Position numbers and translations under genes: made by a program | The notes under the pieces: model-generated | Databases searched by the model: none | What the model saw: only the letters and a program-made list of their open reading frames with translations | Told to the model about the DNA's origin: nothing | Shown here: in pieces, positions 27,921 to 37,683 of the stretch | How the letters are laid out: every line of letters starts with the position of its first letter | Numbering within the stretch: position 1 is the stretch's first letter | Assembly: GCF_010671605.1 (NCBI RefSeq) | Contig: NZ_JAABOO010000004.1 | Span: forward strand, 471,304-535,303 | From: Leptobacterium flavescens | GTDB lineage: Bacteria; Bacteroidota; Bacteroidia; Flavobacteriales; Flavobacteriaceae | DNA: 64,000 nt | Direction of reading: 5' to 3'

Positions 27921-28650
27921 ATTGTTCTTCTTTTCCGATCCTCGCTTCTATCTGCTTTAAAATTTCTTCAGCATTTAATTTATAGCCCTGAACGGAGCGC
28001 AAATGGTTATTGGATGCCAATACATTATGAGCGGCAACCTTTGTTTTATAATCGTTGCTTTCCGTAAAATAGGTAACCATATCCTCATTGAATGTTCCCT
28101 TTGTCCAGTTAACAAACCACGGATACTTTTTAAAACTCTCCAGGTTGCTGAGGACATCTTTTTCCATACGTTCATTACTCTTTTCAATTATCTGAATATA
28201 GATCGTATAGAATTGTGTAATATCTGTGATCAGGCTGTCTTTCTCCGAAGTATGGTCATTGGAAAAGGTCTTTAATAACTCAAATCCCTTTTTCTGGATA
28301 AACATTGGCCGGTAGAGAGTTACCAGACTGGGACAGGCCGGGCACTCCTTGTAATTGTCTTTGGTTATTTCACCTTCAATGATCCGGTTACTGTTCTTTA
28401 TACTTTCTTCATAATATTTAATAACATCGGAGGCCACAATGGTATCGGTTGCAAGATCATAGGAAACGGTACGAAGGATACTTTTTAATACTTTTCTGGA
28501 CTTTCTTGCTTCATTCCAGTTATTGATCTGTAAGGCGAGAAGAATACCGATAACCACCAGTACCACTTCTCCAAGTGCATACAAAATGTACTTTGCAATT
28601 CGGTTTTTCATGAACATATTTACGCGACTGTTTTTGAATACTCTTAACAT
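27898..28650 (-). CDS. DUF6090 family membrane protein, copy 1
   Basis: This 250-aa protein has one N-terminal helix (about 20-42: YILYALGEVVLVVIGILLAL) followed by QINNWNEARKSRK, the hallmark of DUF6090 proteins of Flavobacteriia, and a mostly helical remainder that is probably periplasmic. Function unknown. A paralogue lies at 32174-32911. The gene starts 200 bp from the first heptamer array and has low-complexity DNA upstream. Confidence 0.75.
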   Translation of the reverse strand: MLRVFKNSRVNMFMKNRIAKYILYALGEVVLVVIGILLALQINNWNEARKSRKVLKSILRTVSYDLATDTIVASDVIKYYEESIKNSNRIIEGEITKDNYKECPACPSLVTLYRPMFIQKKGFELLKTFSNDHTSEKDSLITDITQFYTIYIQIIEKSNERMEKDVLSNLESFKKYPWFVNWTKGTFNEDMVTYFTESNDYKTKVAAHNVLASNNHLRSVQGYKLNAEEILKQIEARIGKEEQSTDRDKK

Positions 28651-28857
28651 GGTTTAGTTATCAATTAGCAATGAACAATTAGCAATTATCAATTAGCAAT
28701 TATGCTTAATCTTAATACTTTGTACCTAGTACTCAACATTTAAGCCAACAACTATCAACCATCAACTAAATCCAACCTTGATCTTAATACTCTGTACTCA
28801 ATACTCACATCTCCGACACTCAAAAATTAAAAATATTGAATTTTAAATGGGTAGTTT

Positions 28858-28910
28858 TCAACACTCAACACTCAACACTCAACACTCAACACTCAACACT
28901 CAACATTCAA
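28858..28910. repeat. TCAACAC heptamer tandem array 1
   Basis: Six perfect TCAACAC units (28858-28899), one variant TCAACAT, then TCAA. The unit number is likely to vary by slippage. Confidence 0.9.
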
Positions 28911-29023
28911 GCCATCAACCAACAACCATACCCTTAATACTCAGTACTCACTACCCACATCTCCGTACTCCGCCCACGTGCCGCAAAAGCTTTAGCGGAG
29001 GCGCAAGCCTTGACGAAGCAGTA

Positions 29024-29053
29024 ACACCCCTAAAGTCCCCTCAAGGGGACAAT
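29024..29053. repeat. 30-bp intergenic repeat, copy 2
   Basis: Differs from 22300-22329 at one base (A for G at position 11). It contains the palindrome GTCCCCTCAAGGGGAC. Confidence 0.7.
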
Positions 29054-29134
29054 GCTAAAGATCAATGATAAATATCCAAATCCCAAATTCCAAAACTCAA
29101 AAATTAGAAATGTTGAATTTTAAATGAGTAGCTT

Positions 29135-29197
29135 TCAACACTCAACACTCAACACTCAACACTCAACACTCAACACTCAACACTCAACACTCAACAC
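29135..29197. repeat. TCAACAC heptamer tandem array 2
   Basis: Nine perfect TCAACAC units in the same sequence setting as array 1, about 277 bp downstream. Confidence 0.9.
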
Positions 29198-29275
29198 TCA
29201 AGCCAACAACCATCAACAAACAACAAACAACTATATCCAACCATAATCTTAATACTAAGTACTCAGTACTCACTA

Positions 29276-30697
29276 CTAATTAAACCCCACTTGCCCTTTT
29301 ACAGATTCGAACATTTTAGCTGAATCAAATCCAACTCCGTCCTTAAATACGGTTTCCATTTTTCGGATGTTCTTTATATCGGCTTGCAAATCGCCATTGA
29401 TCAGGATGAGGTCTGCCTTTTTTCCTTTTTCCACAGTTCCTATTTCTTTTTGCCTGCCCAGGAACAATGCTCCGTTATAAGTGCTGATTTTAATGGCTTC
29501 GGTTACCGAAAAACCGGCCTCTACAAAGATCTCTATCGTACGCTGATTGGCATAACCGGCCACTGTTCGTCCCGCACCTGTCGGATCGGTACCTGCAACC
29601 AGGAGTCCGCCCTTTTCATGGAAACGCTTTAACCATTGCAGGTTTTTATTAAAAAGCGATATGGATGCCGCGTCCCGGTTAAGCCTTCTGTTATACCCTT
29701 GTTCTACCCGTTCTCTGACCTGCGGAGCCAGCGCATCCAATCCTCCTCCGGGAACTACCTCATGACCCGTATAAGGTTCAAAAACCACGGGAGTGGAGGT
29801 AACGGCAGTTTTATTGGAGATCAGCAGGTCTATAAGACGGTTTATTTTATCGCCGTCAAGATCTTCGTTGGCCAAAGCCGTTCTGGCCGCAAAAGGATCG
29901 CAGATATTTTCGGGTTTGTCATTAATAAAATCACTGGAAGCCATAAAACCGTGTTCCAGGTTATCAATACCAATTTCCGAAGCTTCTTCATAGGTTAAAG
30001 AACAGAGGTGTCCGGTAACTTTTAAACCTCTTTTATGTGCTTCGTTCACGGCGATCCTCAGATCTTCTTTGGTAATATTGTTATAGACTTTAAAGGAAGT
30101 AACCCCCTTATCGGCCCAGTAATTAACGATCTTGGACACTTCTTCGGCGTTCCCGATAAAACCAAGTTCGGGAACGCGCGGACCTTCCCGCTCAATAAAG
30201 GGCCCCGTAACATCCATTTTAGATCCCGTCATTTTTCCTTCATTGATCCACTTTTTTACATTGAGATCGGTTTGAGGCTGAATACTACCACCTGTCCTCA
30301 TAGTCGTTACCCCTCCGGCAAGATATAGCCTTGGAAAAGTAAAGGTCATTTGCCCTACACTGAACCAGTTTTCAAAAGGTTTGGTATAGAATAAATGCTC
30401 GTGCAGCATCACCAGGCCGGGAATAACCGTTTTTCCTGTTCCATCAATGACCTTTGCTCCCTGAGGAACGGTAACCGATGAAGTGTTCCCTATATCCTGG
30501 ATCCGGTCTTTATTCAGAACAATGGTTTGCCCTGTTTTTGGTGCGGCTCCGGTTCCGTCAATAACCGTAACATTGGTAATAGCAACCAAGTCGGAATTTA
30601 CATTTATAAAGCGTTGTACTTGCGGAGTGAATTGCTGTGCATCGATTTGCAAAACAAACAATGCGCATAGAAAGAGGAGTAGCGTATATTTTTTCAT
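29276..30697 (-). CDS. Secreted amidohydrolase family protein
   Basis: This 473-aa metal-dependent hydrolase of the imidazolonepropionase-like group has a signal peptide (MKKYTLLLFLCALFVLQIDA). The N-terminal beta-sandwich begins LVAITNVTVIDGTG. Metal and active-site motifs are HEH in VMLHEHLFY, VTGHLC, DNLEHGF and AGTDPTG, and the usual C-terminal KGKKADLILINGD closes the sandwich. Such periplasmic enzymes cleave dipeptides or other amides; the substrate is not evident. The stop lies at the edge of the low-complexity spacer. Confidence 0.88.
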   Translation of the reverse strand: MKKYTLLLFLCALFVLQIDAQQFTPQVQRFINVNSDLVAITNVTVIDGTGAAPKTGQTIVLNKDRIQDIGNTSSVTVPQGAKVIDGTGKTVIPGLVMLHEHLFYTKPFENWFSVGQMTFTFPRLYLAGGVTTMRTGGSIQPQTDLNVKKWINEGKMTGSKMDVTGPFIEREGPRVPELGFIGNAEEVSKIVNYWADKGVTSFKVYNNITKEDLRIAVNEAHKRGLKVTGHLCSLTYEEASEIGIDNLEHGFMASSDFINDKPENICDPFAARTALANEDLDGDKINRLIDLLISNKTAVTSTPVVFEPYTGHEVVPGGGLDALAPQVRERVEQGYNRRLNRDAASISLFNKNLQWLKRFHEKGGLLVAGTDPTGAGRTVAGYANQRTIEIFVEAGFSVTEAIKISTYNGALFLGRQKEIGTVEKGKKADLILINGDLQADIKNIRKMETVFKDGVGFDSAKMFESVKGQVGFN

Positions 30698-30799
30698 TTA
30701 GTCTTTTTAATTACTAAAGATACATTTATCTGAAGAATTTTGGTAAAAATGGAGTGTTTTGCCGGCTTAAATGATTCTCATAAAACCGGTATGATACAG

Positions 30800-30825
30800 A
30801 AAACCCGGAACAACATCCGGGTTTT
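30800..30825 (-). terminator. Terminator-like hairpin
   Basis: AAAACCCGGA, loop ACAACA, TCCGGGTTTT, 38 bp past the stop of the minus-strand gene at 30863. The T tract is only four bases. Confidence 0.55.
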
Positions 30826-30862
30826 AAGCTAGAGTACACGATTTTTTTAATGTTTCAGGCAT

Positions 30863-31621
30863 TTAGTTTTGTACTACTATTTTAGCATTTAATCCACTAA
30901 GGTCTTGGCGGTAGGTCCAGATCTCTTCGGTAACACCCTGAATAGCTGCTTCGGCTTCTTTCATGAATTTTTCAAAGCTTCCTTCTCCGAAAACCTTGGT
31001 GAAGTTTTCCGCAAATTTATCAGGTTGCCCCATCATTGCTATATTTTTATAAAAACTCACCCAGGCTACATCCCGTCCGTCATGAGATGCCAGCTCACTG
31101 GTATAGGTCCCGAAAATGGCTTCGGGTTGTGTTGTACTGACAACCTTGTGTACCTTTTTAAGGATCTCCATCATCTTGGGCTCTGCAAAGTTTTTCACAT
31201 CAATAGCCATCACTTTTACGACGTTGAGGTCGAAATCTGCAGGGAAATTGGATAATTCGGGATGAAACCTCCAATAGGTCAGATTACCGCCTTCGGGCAG
31301 TACATAAGGCAATACATTGGCATTCCAGTCTTCGTCATGACCTTCTTTTTTAGGACGGTTCTCCATGGCGCTCCACGGCTGAGGCCCCATGATCCAGACA
31401 TATTTACCAACATTGGGTCCGCTGGAAACAGCATATACCCTGGCGCCGTAGGCGGTCTCATTGTGAAATTTCCGGTTGTGTGCTGCTACCCCTTCTTCAA
31501 ACTGTTTAATTTTTGCAGGATGAACAGCAATCAAGCCATTTTCTAAAATACCATACTCTTCCTGATCCTGGGAGAGAACTAATAGCGGGGCCAACAAGAA
31601 TAATAACAATAGATTCTTCAT
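30863..31621 (-). CDS. Secreted hypothetical protein
   Basis: I do not recognise this 252-aa protein. It has a signal peptide (MKNLLLLFLLAPLLVLSQ). The mature part has two halves that could each be a ferredoxin-like alpha/beta unit (GARVYAVSSGPNVGKYVWIM and YTSELASHDGRDVAWVSFY), so a dimeric alpha/beta-barrel protein is possible, but this is a guess. The frame is open from 31666; the ATG at 31621 is chosen because it opens the signal peptide. It is a single gene with a 552-bp spacer upstream. Confidence 0.7.
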   Translation of the reverse strand: MKNLLLLFLLAPLLVLSQDQEEYGILENGLIAVHPAKIKQFEEGVAAHNRKFHNETAYGARVYAVSSGPNVGKYVWIMGPQPWSAMENRPKKEGHDEDWNANVLPYVLPEGGNLTYWRFHPELSNFPADFDLNVVKVMAIDVKNFAEPKMMEILKKVHKVVSTTQPEAIFGTYTSELASHDGRDVAWVSFYKNIAMMGQPDKFAENFTKVFGEGSFEKFMKEAEAAIQGVTEEIWTYRQDLSGLNAKIVVQN

Positions 31622-32173
31622 AATAGAAATATTTAAATGGTTAATAATCGTTTTGAATTTCAGCATAGAGCCGAAACAGGTTTTTCTTTTTCGATTCTAA
31701 CCACAACAATTGGTTTTTAAATATTTCTCTTTTTCATTTAGAATTTAATTGACACGGGCGATGCTTCCGTGTTCTCTGGTGGGGGTAGAATTTTGAGTTT
31801 ACATAATCCTGACTGCACATCACGGACGTGCGTACAAGCCGATCCACAGTAATGGCAGATTAAAAAAATCCGGATCAGACGGAGAGACAGGGAATTGAGT
31901 ATTTGCAGAATAATGAAACTATCCGCTAAAAAAGTAATCAGTCTTGCTCATTAAAAAGTTTTCACAATTGAGCTGCAAATACAATTATTACCCGCAGCAC
32001 AGGCAGTGATTATATTCTGATAAGAGTTGCGATATTCCGTTTCAGGTGAGATATAAGGTTGATTATTTGTTAGGTGAAAAACGAAATACTATTGTAAATA
32101 TATGAAAATTAGTTGATTAACTGTGTGTTTAGGCATTTTAAAGAGTTATAGTACCCTTTTATTTACCACCTTT
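31622..32173. other. Gene-free spacer
   Basis: There is no ORF of interest, tandem repeat or clear promoter on either strand. It is AT-rich with a few GC-richer patches near 31750-31850. It lies between two minus-strand genes and should hold the promoter of the secreted hypothetical protein. Confidence 0.5.
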
Positions 32174-32911
32174 TTAAGGTTCCTGAAAATTTACCGTAGA
32201 ACTGATCCTGGCGCTTAATTCTTCATTCAGCTTTAGTAATTCCTGAAGTTTATTGATCACAGAACTGGAGATCACATACAGGTTTGCCAGCATACTATCA
32301 AATTCCGGGGAACCAAATTCCTCTCTTAACCTGTCCATATTAAGAGCGTTGTTTTCGTAATAACTATCATCAAAAACGGTTTGAAGATTAACCCCACCCA
32401 GGGTCTTAAAGAAGGGCCTGACTTCCGTTTTTATGGTTTCGGTCAACTCTCCGATAGTTACTTCGGCTGCAGTATGATCTCTGAAATATTTATTAAGGGT
32501 ACTTCGGATATCTTCATCAGAAATATTATCGGGTGCTCCCTTATGATTATCAGCAGTTATCGAATACAGGTCTACCACGATAAGGATAAGGTCGTACCTG
32601 CCGCCTTCTATAGGTTCTGCCAGCTTACGGGATTCCAGGTACAATTGCTTTTGTAATTGCTTTTGCGCTTCTAAATATTCTATGTCTCCTTTCAGGTTCT
32701 CATGGTCTTCCTTCAGATCTTTGAGAATGTTTTCCATAAGCCTTGTCTCTGCTCTACGCGCCTTGCGGCCTTCATTCCAGTTATTGATCTGTAAGGCTAT
32801 TAATATTCCGAGAACAACCAGAACAATTTCACCTATGGCATAGATGAAATATTGGGAAAGCTTATTTTCAGATAATAGCTTTCCCCTTAGTTTTCTAAAG
32901 AAATGGATCAT
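32174..32911 (-). CDS. DUF6090 family membrane protein, copy 2
   Basis: This 245-aa paralogue of the gene at 27898 shares the start FFRKLRGKLLSENKLSQYF, one transmembrane helix (YAIGEIVLVVLGILIAL) and QINNWNEGRKARR. The rest is helical with a coiled-coil stretch (about 55-85) and diverges from copy 1. Function unknown. It lies 5 bp after the S9 peptidase stop and is probably the third gene of the S9-S9-DUF6090 operon. Confidence 0.78.
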   Translation of the reverse strand: MIHFFRKLRGKLLSENKLSQYFIYAIGEIVLVVLGILIALQINNWNEGRKARRAETRLMENILKDLKEDHENLKGDIEYLEAQKQLQKQLYLESRKLAEPIEGGRYDLILIVVDLYSITADNHKGAPDNISDEDIRSTLNKYFRDHTAAEVTIGELTETIKTEVRPFFKTLGGVNLQTVFDDSYYENNALNMDRLREEFGSPEFDSMLANLYVISSSVINKLQELLKLNEELSARISSTVNFQEP

Positions 32912-32916
32912 ATATC

Positions 32917-34947
32917 TTATTCCTCATTTTTGTATTTATCAAACCAGGCCAGTACGCTGGCGATCTTGGCAATGAGATTGCTAGGCCTGTTTGCAATTCC
33001 GTGTGAAGCTCCCGGAATACGTACCATGGCGCTTTCTACCTTCTGTAATTTTAAGGCAGCGTAAAACTGCTCAGACTCCGCGATAGGAGTCCTGTAATCT
33101 TCTTCACCCGTCAGGAGCATTGTTGGGGTGGTAACATTACCCACATAAGAGAGGGGGGAGCGTTTCAGGTAATTTTCCGGATTCTCCCAGGGTTTATTGG
33201 CAAACCAGTATTTGTAGAAAAAACCGGGATTGTCTGCATACAGCACAAAACTGTACCAGTTAATTACGGGCTTGGCCACAACAGCGGCTTTAAACCTGTC
33301 TGTTTTGCCGATGATCCATGCTGTGAGTACTCCACCGCCACTTCCTCCGGTAACATAGAGGTTCTTATCATCTACATAGCCTTTTTCGATCAGCGCATCC
33401 ACACCCGACATCAGGTCGTCATAATCGTGATTGGGATAGTCGTGATGAATAAGGTTCCCGAATTCTTCCCCATAACTGGTGCTTCCTCTCGGGTTGGTAT
33501 AAAAGACCACATAGCCGGCTGCAGCGTATAACTGAACTTCGGCCGAAAAGACCGAACCATAGCTCGCAAAAGGACCTCCGTGTATCTCCAGGATCATGGG
33601 GTACTTTTTATTGGGATCAAAATCGGGCGGGGTAACGACCCATCCCTGTATTTTTCGCTGGTCATAGGAAGACTCCCACCAGATCTCCTCTACCTTTCCC
33701 AATTTCCTGAAAGAGAAGAGATCGTCGTTTAAACGGGTAATCCGTCTGTTACTTTTTTTATAGGACGTACCCAGGTCTGCCGGATGTTCGGTACCACCCA
33801 GGGTATACGCCATCTTGTCGTTGGAAGATACCGAATAGGAAGCTGCATTATAAGGCCTTCCAAGGGACAGTCCACCGAGGTTTTCCACCAGGGTACTTAC
33901 TTTTCCTCCCGATGTGATATACCCGATCTTGGTATCTCCCTCGTCGTCATATTGAAAATAAAGACCTTTTCCGTCCTTTGCCCATTTTATACTCTGGATA
34001 TTCCGGTCAAAATTACCGGAGATCAACCGGGAATTGGAACCATCCGTATTCATGATATAGAGTTGGTTCAGCTGATATCCCTGATACCTGTCGTCAAAAC
34101 CGGTATAAGCAATGCTTTTCCCATCGGGAGAGAGTGCAGGACCTGAGTCGGGGCCCTTTCTGCCGGTAAGTTCCTTTACAGAACCGTCTTTTACATTCAG
34201 TTGATAGATCTCACTGTTCAAAGGCTCAAATTCATTGTCCTTGTGAAGATTAGCCGAAAAATAAAGTGTATTGTTGTCGTTTGCCCAGATCGGCGCCCCA
34301 TGATCATTGTCCGAAAAAGTTAACTGCCGGGGTGTTCCTCCGTCTGTAGATAAGGTAAATATCTGCGTATAGCCTCCTTTCAGATATCCGGCTCCATCCG
34401 AGCGATAGGTCATTTTATCTATATAAACCGGAGGAGAATTCCATTTGGCACCTTCCGGTTTCGGAGGTAATTTAATAATGGATTTGTTTTTCTTGGGTAC
34501 AAACATGGTAAATGCCAGATAACGATCGTCTTTAGACCAGGAAACCTGTCCGGGAGCCCGGGGAGTATTGGTTAGGGCAACCGTTTCTTTCGAATCCATC
34601 CACATCATATACAATTTCATTTTGTTGTCCTTGCGATTCGACTTAAAGATGATCTTTTTCCCGTCATGAGACCACCGCGCGTAAAAATCATTCTGATTTC
34701 CGGTAGTCAACGGCCGGTTATTGGTCCCGTCAAAATTCACGATCCACAAATTGGAAAGGTTCCGGTCTGTCATTATATCCTTGAAATTGCGAACGTAGAT
34801 TATTTTGCTGCCGTCCGGAGATATCTGAGGATCCGAAACATACTCCATACTAAAGATATCGGTTAGTTGGAGCTCAGATTCCACCTGACCGTACGATAGG
34901 GTAGCGAGTATCAGGAAGAGGATTGATATTTTAAACTTTTTTGTCAT
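32917..34947 (-). CDS. S9 family prolyl oligopeptidase-like peptidase
   Basis: This 676-aa secreted serine peptidase has a signal peptide (MTKKFKISILFLILATLSYG), a TolB-like beta-propeller (about 30-400: ISPDGSKIIYV, LSPDGKSIAYTGF) and an alpha/beta-hydrolase domain. The catalytic triad is visible: Ser536 in GGSGGG, Asp in GEEDYRTPI and His in GASHGIANR. It resembles acylaminoacyl-peptidase and dipeptidyl-peptidase types that degrade peptides in the periplasm. ATG 34947 is preferred to 34968 because it opens the signal peptide. It follows the larger S9 gene by 42 bp. Confidence 0.92.
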   Translation of the reverse strand: MTKKFKISILFLILATLSYGQVESELQLTDIFSMEYVSDPQISPDGSKIIYVRNFKDIMTDRNLSNLWIVNFDGTNNRPLTTGNQNDFYARWSHDGKKIIFKSNRKDNKMKLYMMWMDSKETVALTNTPRAPGQVSWSKDDRYLAFTMFVPKKNKSIIKLPPKPEGAKWNSPPVYIDKMTYRSDGAGYLKGGYTQIFTLSTDGGTPRQLTFSDNDHGAPIWANDNNTLYFSANLHKDNEFEPLNSEIYQLNVKDGSVKELTGRKGPDSGPALSPDGKSIAYTGFDDRYQGYQLNQLYIMNTDGSNSRLISGNFDRNIQSIKWAKDGKGLYFQYDDEGDTKIGYITSGGKVSTLVENLGGLSLGRPYNAASYSVSSNDKMAYTLGGTEHPADLGTSYKKSNRRITRLNDDLFSFRKLGKVEEIWWESSYDQRKIQGWVVTPPDFDPNKKYPMILEIHGGPFASYGSVFSAEVQLYAAAGYVVFYTNPRGSTSYGEEFGNLIHHDYPNHDYDDLMSGVDALIEKGYVDDKNLYVTGGSGGGVLTAWIIGKTDRFKAAVVAKPVINWYSFVLYADNPGFFYKYWFANKPWENPENYLKRSPLSYVGNVTTPTMLLTGEEDYRTPIAESEQFYAALKLQKVESAMVRIPGASHGIANRPSNLIAKIASVLAWFDKYKNEE

Positions 34948-34989
34948 GATCTTCTGTTTAAGGTTCACTTCAGAATGTTTTAGATAGTA

Positions 34990-37683
34990 TTATTCCTTAA
35001 CTACACGAATACCGACATATTTGCTGTTTATCATGCTGCTGTCGTGCTTATCGTGAAAGTCATAGGCACTGTAACCATAGCTTCCGTTGTCATAGTATTC
35101 CGCTACGTTACCACCCAGATCGTAGATCTCAGCTTCCCCGACCTTGGTGCTTTTGTTCTTTCCTGCCTTTTTAAGCAGGGTAGACTTCAGTTCTTTTAAT
35201 TTTTCTTTCAGCATGGGAACTTCATCTTTTGTAATAGCGTAGCCTGCCCAGTAATTAAGAGTATTTGCTCCCGAAGCTGCTTTATGTGCTTTCTTATGAA
35301 GGTTTTCCGCCTCCTTAGCGGTAGGTAACCTGTAAGTGTCACCTGTTTGCTGGCTTAACCAGTTTACATAGGCTTTGGCATCGTTATGGCTTACTACTGC
35401 CGGATAGTTATCCTGTCCCGCCTTAAAGTTAAAAGCAGGTTTGAATGCCTTGAACTGGGCATTGGTCACTTCAAAACGACCTAAGGAAATAGAATCTTTC
35501 TTTACACTTACTGTTTCCGGGATCAGGATACCGTTTTTCATTTCGCCAAATAAACCATCTACTTCTCCGGCCTGCTGCACTTTTAAAAGAGAGGCCAGGG
35601 GGCTGTCTTTTTTAAAGGCTTCATTCTTTTCCGGGCTTTTGCTTAGTAAATAAGTCTCGATCCAGGTGATCTCTTCCTTCATTTTACGAAGCTGATGTGT
35701 AATCTTTCCAAGGCCGTGTGGCTGTCCCGGGAACCAAAGAAAACGCACTGGTGTTTTACCCACCTGTTGCAGGCCTCTGTAATATTCCCAGCCCTGATCC
35801 CGTGGAACTGCCCGGTCTTCACTTCCGTGGAAAATGATAGTGGGTGTCCTGATCTTTTCGATCTCGAACAATGGCGATTTGATCAGGTATTTTTCATTGT
35901 AGAATTTACCGTCTACATCATCCCAGGGGGCTCCCCCGAAATAAGATTGGTCAAAACTTACCCCAAAGCGACAGGTACCGAAATCGGAGGTCCAGTTTAC
36001 ATCTCCTGCACCGGGTGCCGCTACCTTGAACATCTCCGGATATCTTACCGTAAGCATGGTGGTAATGATGGCTCCGTTGGACCAACCCATCGTCCCCATC
36101 TGAGATTTATCTATTTTTCCCTGTTGATGGAGGACTTCTATTCCTTTAACAATATCTTCCATCTCCGGTTCGTAATAATTGCCCTTTATACTTTCTACAA
36201 AAGACAATCCATGATTGGAGGAACCGTGATAATTGGGTTTTAATACGAACATCCCTTTTTGAGCCAGAAGGTTAGGGTAGGTGCTCCAGCGCTCGCTCCA
36301 GAGGTCGAGATCGGCCCCGGCCGGCCCACCGTGAATAGAAAGCATCAACGGGTAACGTTTCCCTTCCTGATAGTTCTCGGGATAATAGAGTAGGCCGGTA
36401 ACTTCTTCACCTTTATAACCCTTCCAGGTCATTACCTCGCTCCTTGTGATAGATTTTTTGGCGAGACCTTTATTGAGTTTTACCAGCTCCTGTTCATTGC
36501 TGAATTTATTTCCGTTAAGATCGGCGATAAAGAACTTCGGTAGTTTGGAGGAAGTAGAATACTGATAGACTACTTTATCACCATTATCGGAAACCGTGTA
36601 GATGGAAGTATGGTCGTTCTTTTCTCCCAGGTTGATATTGGACCTGGACCAGCTGTTGCCGTTCTTTCTGTAATAGGCCAGTCTTAAAGTAGCTCTGTTG
36701 GCCAGGGAAACGATCACATCGTTCCCGACTACATCATAGCCTCTTCCCATACCCATATCCCATCTTAAATTTACCTTCTGATGGGAATTACTACTTATGG
36801 TATAATAATATAATTCGGTTATTCCCGCTCCGTTCCACTTGGGATCGGAAGCGTGGTCAGACATAAAATAAAAACCCTTACTGTCTTTGCTGAATTGCAT
36901 TCCGAAGGAAGGGAATTCAAGATCGGTAATGATCTGGCGGGTGGTTCCCTGCTCCAGGTTTACCAGGAAGTAATAGGGATCCTTTTGTGCATCCGAAGCA
37001 TAACTTCTGCTTCTGCCCATCGAATATACCAGCCATTTTCCGTCTGGAGATACGGTATACGCCCCCAGGGGTTTTTTATTGGAAGTAAGTCTTTTAACCG
37101 ATTTATCCTTCAGATTAAAAGCGTAGATATGGTTAGGTTTCCAGTGAAGGGAATCTTCCACGACAATTACATTGTCTTTTTTGGTTTCCAGTTCGGATTC
37201 GTAAAGGGTCTTTCCATCATTGGACCGGAATAACAGGGTGTTTTTATCCTTCCATTGCAGGCCGGAGATCCCGTTTTTAAATTCCTTTATCTGGCTTGCT
37301 TCGCCTCCGTAAATACTCATCTTCCAGAGCTTGTTTCCCTTTGCCCTGGAGGAAAGGAAATAAATACTCTCTCCGTCCCTGGAAAAAATAGGGCTGTAGT
37401 CATTGTCATCTCCGTTGGTTAACTGAACGGTACGATACATCCCGTCTTTTTTCATATTCAGCCTGGTCAGGTAGATATCGGATACAAAACGGTCCTTTTT
37501 CTTTACCCCCTTGCGTTTGGTCCACAGTACCATATTTCCATCCGGGGAAACTGATACGGAACCAATAGATTCGGTATTGATAATATCTTCTGGGGTCCAG
37601 CGGGAAGGGTCGTTTTGTGCAACGGAAAACTGAACCTGAAGTAAACAAATAATAAACGAGAATACGAATAATTGTTTTTTCAT
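34990..37683 (-). CDS. S9 peptidase fused to a formylglycine-generating-enzyme-like domain
   Basis: This 897-aa secreted protein has a signal peptide (MKKQLFVFSFIICLLQVQFS), a beta-propeller (about 30-430) and an S9 catalytic domain with Ser535 in MGWSNGA, an Asp in HGSEDRAVPRDQG and a His in GQPHGLGK. After about residue 710 comes an FGE/SUMF1-type segment: LGRFEVTNAQFKAF, YPAVVSHNDAKAYVNWLSQQ, YRLPTAKEAENL, YDLGGNVAEY and KYVGIRVVKE. The paired cysteines of true formylglycine-generating enzymes are not seen, so this domain may only bind. The frame is open to 37794, but ATG 37683 opens the signal peptide. First gene of the operon. Confidence 0.88.
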   Translation of the reverse strand: MKKQLFVFSFIICLLQVQFSVAQNDPSRWTPEDIINTESIGSVSVSPDGNMVLWTKRKGVKKKDRFVSDIYLTRLNMKKDGMYRTVQLTNGDDNDYSPIFSRDGESIYFLSSRAKGNKLWKMSIYGGEASQIKEFKNGISGLQWKDKNTLLFRSNDGKTLYESELETKKDNVIVVEDSLHWKPNHIYAFNLKDKSVKRLTSNKKPLGAYTVSPDGKWLVYSMGRSRSYASDAQKDPYYFLVNLEQGTTRQIITDLEFPSFGMQFSKDSKGFYFMSDHASDPKWNGAGITELYYYTISSNSHQKVNLRWDMGMGRGYDVVGNDVIVSLANRATLRLAYYRKNGNSWSRSNINLGEKNDHTSIYTVSDNGDKVVYQYSTSSKLPKFFIADLNGNKFSNEQELVKLNKGLAKKSITRSEVMTWKGYKGEEVTGLLYYPENYQEGKRYPLMLSIHGGPAGADLDLWSERWSTYPNLLAQKGMFVLKPNYHGSSNHGLSFVESIKGNYYEPEMEDIVKGIEVLHQQGKIDKSQMGTMGWSNGAIITTMLTVRYPEMFKVAAPGAGDVNWTSDFGTCRFGVSFDQSYFGGAPWDDVDGKFYNEKYLIKSPLFEIEKIRTPTIIFHGSEDRAVPRDQGWEYYRGLQQVGKTPVRFLWFPGQPHGLGKITHQLRKMKEEITWIETYLLSKSPEKNEAFKKDSPLASLLKVQQAGEVDGLFGEMKNGILIPETVSVKKDSISLGRFEVTNAQFKAFKPAFNFKAGQDNYPAVVSHNDAKAYVNWLSQQTGDTYRLPTAKEAENLHKKAHKAASGANTLNYWAGYAITKDEVPMLKEKLKELKSTLLKKAGKNKSTKVGEAEIYDLGGNVAEYYDNGSYGYSAYDFHDKHDSSMINSKYVGIRVVKE

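Larger units (their letters stand above)
28651..29275. repeat. Low-complexity intergenic region with duplicated block
   Basis: This 625-bp spacer has no credible gene. It contains three copies of CAATTAGCAAT (near 28664-28700), many TACTCA/ACTCAATAC runs, and two diverged copies of one block: ACTCAAAAATTAAAAATATT near 28817 and ACTCAAAAATTAGAAATGTT near 29095. Each is followed by TGAATTTTAAATG, a heptamer array and AAGCCA-type sequence. It separates the convergent-side DUF6090 gene from the amidohydrolase gene. Confidence 0.75.

Noticed and set aside
28847..29068. 73-codon ORF over heptamer array 1
   Set aside because: The N-terminal half is a simple repeat of the heptamer (STLNTQH...) and the rest derives from the intergenic palindrome.
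28858..29197. CRISPR array
   Set aside because: The repeat unit is only 7 bp with no spacers and no cas genes are near.
30800..30825. Operator or attachment site at the hairpin
   Set aside because: Position just after a minus-strand stop and the A/T ends fit a weak terminator better.
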